Shown here piece by piece: positions 5,847-8,666 of a stretch of 8,666 nt of DNA; within the stretch, counting starts at the first letter, position 1; each line of letters begins with the position of its first letter. The translations under genes and the position numbers were made by a program. Below the pieces are notes generated by a model that made no database searches, was not told where the DNA came from, and saw only the letters and a list, made by a program, of their open reading frames with translations. Source of the DNA: Lachnospiraceae bacterium (GTDB taxonomy: Bacteria; Bacillota; Clostridia; Lachnospirales; Lachnospiraceae); NCBI GenBank assembly GCA_017964745.1, contig JAGCRJ010000033.1, positions 1 to 8,666 of the forward strand, given 5' to 3'.

Positions 5847-7781
5847 TTACAGGTCAAGGAGCTTGGACTTGAAGTCAGCAAATTCGCCGTCGGAAATGAT
5901 GGCAGCATCGTGGATCTTGGTAAGGAGCTCGATCTTCTTCTTGAACAGATCCATATCTCCGTTAACGGGAGAGGTGATGTCTGCAACGATCTGAGCCTTG
6001 GCTGCATCATATTCTTCCTGAGTCTCAAGACCGCCGTCAACAGCAACCCTGTGAAGAGCCATTCTGTTGACTTCGTCGGTATTGGCGGAAATAGAAGCGA
6101 CGATCTCGGCCTTCTTGCCGGTAAGTTCGCTCTCTGAAAGCCACTCGCACTCCTTGAGGAGCATGAGCTTCTTGATCTTGGACTTAAGGGTATCGGCGTT
6201 TCCTGCATCGATAGCGTCGAGATCGGAAATGAGTCTGGTACGCTTTGCTTCGAAATCATCGGAAGTGATGACTCCTGCTTCAACCATAGCGGGCCATCTG
6301 CCGAGCTTTGCCTTGAGAGCATCGCGATCGTCGGTGGACTTGGGATTGAGAGCAAGCTTAAGTCTGTTGATCTCGTTATTGTAATCAGTCTCGGAAATGA
6401 TCTCTGCATCCTTGAGCATAGCCTGCTTCTTGAGGTTAAGGATGAACTTGTCATTATTGTCGGAATCATCGTATCCGGTTCCGTCAATAAGAGCATCGGT
6501 AAGCTTATCGCATTCCGACTCGGAGATGAGACCGCTCATCTTGATAACGGGGATCATCTTGAGATTCTCTCTGAAATCATCAAGATCGGCAATGCCGGCA
6601 TCAAAGCAGGGATCGACAATATTGCGAACCTGCTTGTTGTAATCTTCGTCTGTAAGAAGACCGCTTCCCTTGGAGATGATGACCTTTTGGATCTTCTCGT
6701 AGAACTTGTCGAGACCCTTTTCCTTACAGATGAGCTCAAGTTTCTTGCTCTTGTAATCGTCATCGCTCATGACGCCCATCTCATGCATAACTTCGATCTT
6801 CTTGAGCTTGTCTTCGAAGGATGCTGTGTCGATAGCGGGCTTCTGGGGAGCAGCGGGAGCTGCCGCAGGAGCAGGAGCAGGTGCGGGAGCAGGAGCTGCA
6901 GCCGGATTGTGTGAAAGAATAGCCGAACCTGCAGGAGAAGTCTGAAGTGCATTTGAAGGATTAACATGAGGCAGTATCGCCGAGCCGTTACCTGATGCGG
7001 AAGGAGCCGCATTAACGGTAGGGATCTTAGCACTGCCGGGATTGACAGCAGGTGAAGCTTCCGCCTGGGTCATGGCAGCTTCTTCAGCGGAACCGTGAAG
7101 AGGCTTTCTGACAATTGTGGGATCTGATTCATATGCTGCATCGCCTCTGAGAGCTTCGTTCATAGCAACAGAAGGTGAAGGCTGAACTGATCTGGAACCG
7201 GGATTATATACATTTTCATTCGAAGGAGCAACGGGCACGGGTGATGGTGCGGGTGAAGGAACGGGGACCGCAACGGGAGTGGGAGCCGTGGGTTCGGGTG
7301 CGGGACGAACGCCGTTGGAGTTGGCAAGAGTTGCAGCGGAAGGAGGAACGGGGCGTGATCCGTTGGAGATGAGTCTTGCGCCGTTTGAAGTTCCCCTGCC
7401 GGTTCTGTTAGCCTTTGCAAGGTCGTTCTTCTGCTTGAAGGTCATCAGGGTATCATATGCTTCGTTGGAGTTCTTGACATTGGGAAGGATGATCCTTGAT
7501 GTCTTCTTACCATACATGGTCTCAACGGTAGCTTCGATGACGAGAGCTTCCGAGCCCTGGTATTCTTCACGTCTTACGTCCCTGACATCGGTGGACGCAA
7601 ATTCAAAGGTTTCACAGCTCTCGGAGCTGGAACCCTGCTGCATTACAAATGCCTTTCCGTTGATCAGGATTCTGTCGGAATCGCTGTCATCGATCTCGAG
7701 CTTCAGATCCTTGACCTTCTGGTTACCCATCAGTCTTCTCATTGAAGTTCCGTAGGTGGATGTGTACGTTTTTCTTGCCAT
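5847..7781 (-). CDS. Large repeat protein: N-terminal beta-rich (PH-like?) domain, Pro/Ala-rich linker, tandem SHOCT-like array
   Basis: The product has 644 residues. The ATG at 7781 is chosen because a full GGAGGT (complement of 7791-7796) sits 9 bases upstream; an in-frame ATG at 7817 would lie upstream of that site. Residues 1 to about 125 look like beta strands followed by a helix (SNEAYDTLMTFKQKNDLAK), compatible with a PH-like or DUF4429-type module, though this is a weak call. Residues 126-318 are a low-complexity Pro/Ala/Ser linker with repeated pieces such as GSAIL (twice) and SNG-RP (twice). Residues 321-643 hold eight helical hairpins of about 32 residues every 38-44 residues, each with the pattern of a hydrophobic helix, a G-(I/L)-(I/T)-(S/T)-(D/E) turn and a second helix, as in SHOCT domains. 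It is first in the operon, 36 bases before the kinase gene, with no signal peptide or membrane helix. It may be a scaffold, adaptor or substrate for the kinase; this is inference. Confidence 0.85.
   Translation of the reverse strand: MARKTYTSTYGTSMRRLMGNQKVKDLKLEIDDSDSDRILINGKAFVMQQGSSSESCETFEFASTDVRDVRREEYQGSEALVIEATVETMYGKKTSRIILPNVKNSNEAYDTLMTFKQKNDLAKANRTGRGTSNGARLISNGSRPVPPSAATLANSNGVRPAPEPTAPTPVAVPVPSPAPSPVPVAPSNENVYNPGSRSVQPSPSVAMNEALRGDAAYESDPTIVRKPLHGSAEEAAMTQAEASPAVNPGSAKIPTVNAAPSASGNGSAILPHVNPSNALQTSPAGSAILSHNPAAAPAPAPAPAPAAAPAAPQKPAIDTASFEDKLKKIEVMHEMGVMSDDDYKSKKLELICKEKGLDKFYEKIQKVIISKGSGLLTDEDYNKQVRNIVDPCFDAGIADLDDFRENLKMIPVIKMSGLISESECDKLTDALIDGTGYDDSDNNDKFILNLKKQAMLKDAEIISETDYNNEINRLKLALNPKSTDDRDALKAKLGRWPAMVEAGVITSDDFEAKRTRLISDLDAIDAGNADTLKSKIKKLMLLKECEWLSESELTGKKAEIVASISANTDEVNRMALHRVAVDGGLETQEEYDAAKAQIVADITSPVNGDMDLFKKKIELLTKIHDAAIISDGEFADFKSKLLDL
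5850..6821 (-). repeat. Coding region for eight tandem SHOCT-like helical hairpins
   Basis: Within the 644-residue protein the units cover roughly residues 321-352, 358-390, 401-432, 443-475, 485-518, 529-562, 569-600 and 610-643. Shared turn motifs are GVMSDDDYKSKK, GLLTDEDYNKQ, GLISESECDKL, EIISETDYNNE, GVITSDDFEAK, EWLSESELTGK, GLETQEEYDAA and AIISDGEFADF. The pattern matches the SHOCT consensus (a short hairpin normally found once, at protein C-termini). The units have diverged enough that the DNA is not visibly repeated; the repeat is at protein level only. Confidence 0.8.
6846..6905 (-). repeat. Low-complexity GCAGGA-type tract encoding an Ala/Pro linker
   Basis: On the + strand the bases run as imperfect GCAGGA/GCGGGA hexamers. 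On the coding strand they give residues 293-312 of the repeat protein, a run of alternating Ala-Pro ending just before the first SHOCT-like unit. A second Pro/Val/Ser tract lies at residues 168-186. Such tracts are extended flexible spacers and are prone to length change by slippage. Confidence 0.75.
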
Positions 7782-7790
7782 TTGTAAATG

Positions 7791-7796
7791 ACCTCC
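7791..7796 (-). promoter_or_regulatory. Strong ribosome binding site that fixes the start of the SHOCT-array gene
   Basis: ACCTCC on the + strand reads GGAGGT on the - strand, 9 bases before the ATG at 7781. It rules out the in-frame ATG at 7817 and contrasts with the near absence of such a site before the next gene (kinase). Confidence 0.9.
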
Positions 7797-7831
7797 GAAT
7801 GAAATAATAGAATGCAAAAAAATGACAAAGT

Positions 7832-7858
7832 GGAGAAAATTTCAGAATTTTTTTCTCC
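7832..7858. repeat. Inverted repeat in the divergent promoter region
   Basis: GGAGAAAA (7832-7839) is matched by TTTTCTCC (7851-7858), an 8-bp inverted repeat with 11 bases between. The inner AATT bases can extend the pairing with a T bulge. It lies about 50 bases upstream of the SHOCT-array start codon, so it could be a 5' leader hairpin or an operator half-site pair. AT-richness makes chance pairing possible. Confidence 0.4.
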
Positions 7859-7956
7859 CCCTCACTCATACTTCGTTATAATATCACATTTTTCTGATAA
7901 ATGCACACTTTTTATTGTATATTTTTGCCTAAATAGTATGTTTTTTTTCGAATCGG

Positions 7957-7965
7957 TGGTATAAT
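7957..7965 (+). promoter_or_regulatory. Extended -10 promoter for the pilB-like gene
   Basis: The sequence TGGTATAAT gives a consensus -10 hexamer (7960-7965) with the TGn extension at 7957-7959. No good TTGACA-like -35 box is found 16-18 bases upstream, where a T-tract lies instead; this is acceptable for an extended -10 promoter read by the housekeeping sigma factor. Transcription would start near 7972 and leave a leader of about 34 bases before the ATG at 8006. Confidence 0.75.
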
Positions 7966-8005
7966 CCTCATGTTGTACCCCAAATATTTGAAAGGAAACT
8001 TTTTT

Positions 8006-8666
8006 ATGGCTAGAAATTTTAAAAGAGTCAGACTTGGAGAAGCTCTCGTAGAAGACGGTTTTCTTACCGAAGAGAAACTGGAAGAAGCGCTTACAGAATC
8101 CAAAGCCAAGGGTCAGAAACTTGGTGAATACCTTATGGAAAGCGGCCTTGTTTCCGAGGAAGAGATCGCAAAAGTTCTTTCAAGACAGATGGATCTGCCC
8201 TATGTCAGGATCAAGGATGTAAACATCCCCGAAAATGTTCTTAAGCTGGTCAGCTATGACATCCTGAACAAAAAGAAAGAAATTCCTTTCGGATTTGACG
8301 AAAATAACCCCAATATCCTCATGGTCGCAGTATCGGATCCTCTTGATTTCGATGCCCAGGAAGATATAGCAATGCTCACGAACCTCGAGGTCCAGCCCTA
8401 TGTGGCTACCATGTCGGGAATCGTTGAGACACTCGATAAATATTTCGGTCAGAAGTCCAATACCGAAGACCTTGAGAAGTTTGCTAAGGAAAAGGGACTT
8501 GTTTCCGACGAAGATACTTCTCAGCACGATGAAGACGTTGCAAATTCGCCCATCGTTAAGATCGTAAAGGAGATGATCGAAAAGGCCGTACGTCAGAGAA
8601 CCTCCGATATCCATATCGAGGCGCTCGAGCGTCAGGTTCGTGTCAGATTCCGTATCGACGGTGTTC
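8006..8666 (+). CDS. pilB: Type IV pilus assembly / type II secretion ATPase, PilB/GspE family (3' end outside window)
   Basis: The frame opens at ATG 8006, with AAAGGA (7991-7996) 9 bases upstream, and stays open for 220 codons to the window edge. Residues 1 to about 150 form the MshEN/T2SSE N-terminal domain, with two related units: RLGEALVEDGFL (9-20) and KLGEYLMESGLV (38-49), the second followed by SRQMDLPYV. From about 180 the N1 domain of the hexameric ATPase begins with NSPIVKIVKEMIEKAV, then TSDIHIEA and VRVRFRIDGV, all hallmark PilB/GspE motifs. Walker A, the Asp and His boxes and the zinc-binding CxxC pair would lie beyond the window. Members power pilus extension or secretion at the inner face of the membrane. 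In a Gram-positive background the type IV pilus role is more likely, but pilB versus gspE cannot be settled without the downstream genes. Confidence 0.92.
   Translation, partial: MARNFKRVRLGEALVEDGFLTEEKLEEALTESKAKGQKLGEYLMESGLVSEEEIAKVLSRQMDLPYVRIKDVNIPENVLKLVSYDILNKKKEIPFGFDENNPNILMVAVSDPLDFDAQEDIAMLTNLEVQPYVATMSGIVETLDKYFGQKSNTEDLEKFAKEKGLVSDEDTSQHDEDVANSPIVKIVKEMIEKAVRQRTSDIHIEALERQVRVRFRIDGV

Larger units (their letters stand above)
7782..8005. other. AT-rich divergent intergenic region
   Basis: These 224 bases separate the - strand SHOCT/kinase/phosphatase operon from the + strand pilB-like gene. They contain the GGAGGT site, the 7832-7858 inverted repeat, a second TATAAT at 7877-7882 (+ strand; TATTAT on the - strand at 7878-7883) without a clear -35 box, T-tracts, and the extended -10 at 7957-7965. 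The - strand promoter must lie here, probably near 7878-7910, but I could not fix it. Confidence 0.6.

Noticed and set aside
5807..6496. A 229-codon open frame on the - strand
   Set aside because: It lies in another frame of the SHOCT-array gene, is Ser/Pro/Leu-rich without domain character, and has no suitable ribosome site; it is a shadow of biased codon use.
7782..7817. Longer start for the SHOCT-array protein (ATG at 7817)
   Set aside because: The extra 12 codons run through the GGAGGT site that serves the ATG at 7781, and no such site precedes 7817.
7871..7885. TATAAT at 7877-7882 as a + strand promoter
   Set aside because: There is no -35 box or TGn extension, and a better extended -10 lies closer to the gene; it may instead be part of the - strand promoter.
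8180..8614. A 144-codon open frame on the - strand
   Set aside because: It is antisense to the pilB-like gene, whose frame has hallmark motifs and a good ribosome site.
1..8666. CRISPR arrays, tRNA or rRNA genes
   Set aside because: No regularly spaced direct repeats, cloverleaf with CCA end or ribosomal RNA sequence was seen by eye.

Overview
The window looks like part of a chromosome from an anaerobic Gram-positive bacterium of the Clostridia (Lachnospiraceae or Oscillospiraceae-like). The reasons are a base composition in the mid-40s percent G+C by eye, strong GGAGG/AAGGA-type ribosome binding sites, a YfhO-family membrane protein, a type IV pilus assembly ATPase, and a Zn-ribbon/kinase/DUF6273 fusion of a kind I associate with that class. 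No taxonomic marker gene is present, so the placement is an inference.

Layout. (1) Bases 1-2989, + strand: the 3' end of a membrane-anchored extracellular protein gene overlaps by 4 bases (ATGA) a gene for an 817-residue YfhO-family multi-pass membrane protein, probably an extracytoplasmic GT-C-type glycosyltransferase. (2) Bases 2990-3110: a convergent intergenic region with a 65-base two-part imperfect palindrome that resembles an interspersed REP/IS200-type element, followed by a perfect 13-bp terminator hairpin that can serve both strands. (3) Bases 3111-7781, - strand: a compact three-gene operon, in transcription order a 644-residue protein with a tandem array of SHOCT-like helical hairpins, a 629-residue Ser/Thr kinase with an N-terminal zinc ribbon and a C-terminal DUF6273 domain, and a 263-residue PP2A/ApaH-like metallophosphatase. 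(4) Bases 7782-8005: an AT-rich divergent promoter region with a good extended -10 promoter facing right. (5) Bases 8006-8666, + strand: the 5' part of a pilB/gspE-like secretion ATPase gene, cut by the window end before its Walker A motif.

How the genes may work together. The left operon builds or decorates the cell surface. The central operon encodes both halves of a reversible Ser/Thr phosphorylation switch (writer and eraser) next to a long repeat protein that could be its scaffold or substrate. All three lack membrane segments, so this appears to be a cytoplasmic module, unlike the usual PASTA-kinase/PP2C pair of Bacillota. The eight-fold SHOCT-like array linked to this kinase/phosphatase pair is the most novel-looking element. 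The divergent pilus ATPase has an N-terminal MshEN domain that closely matches the cyclic-di-GMP-binding motif, so pilus motility may be regulated by a nucleotide second messenger.
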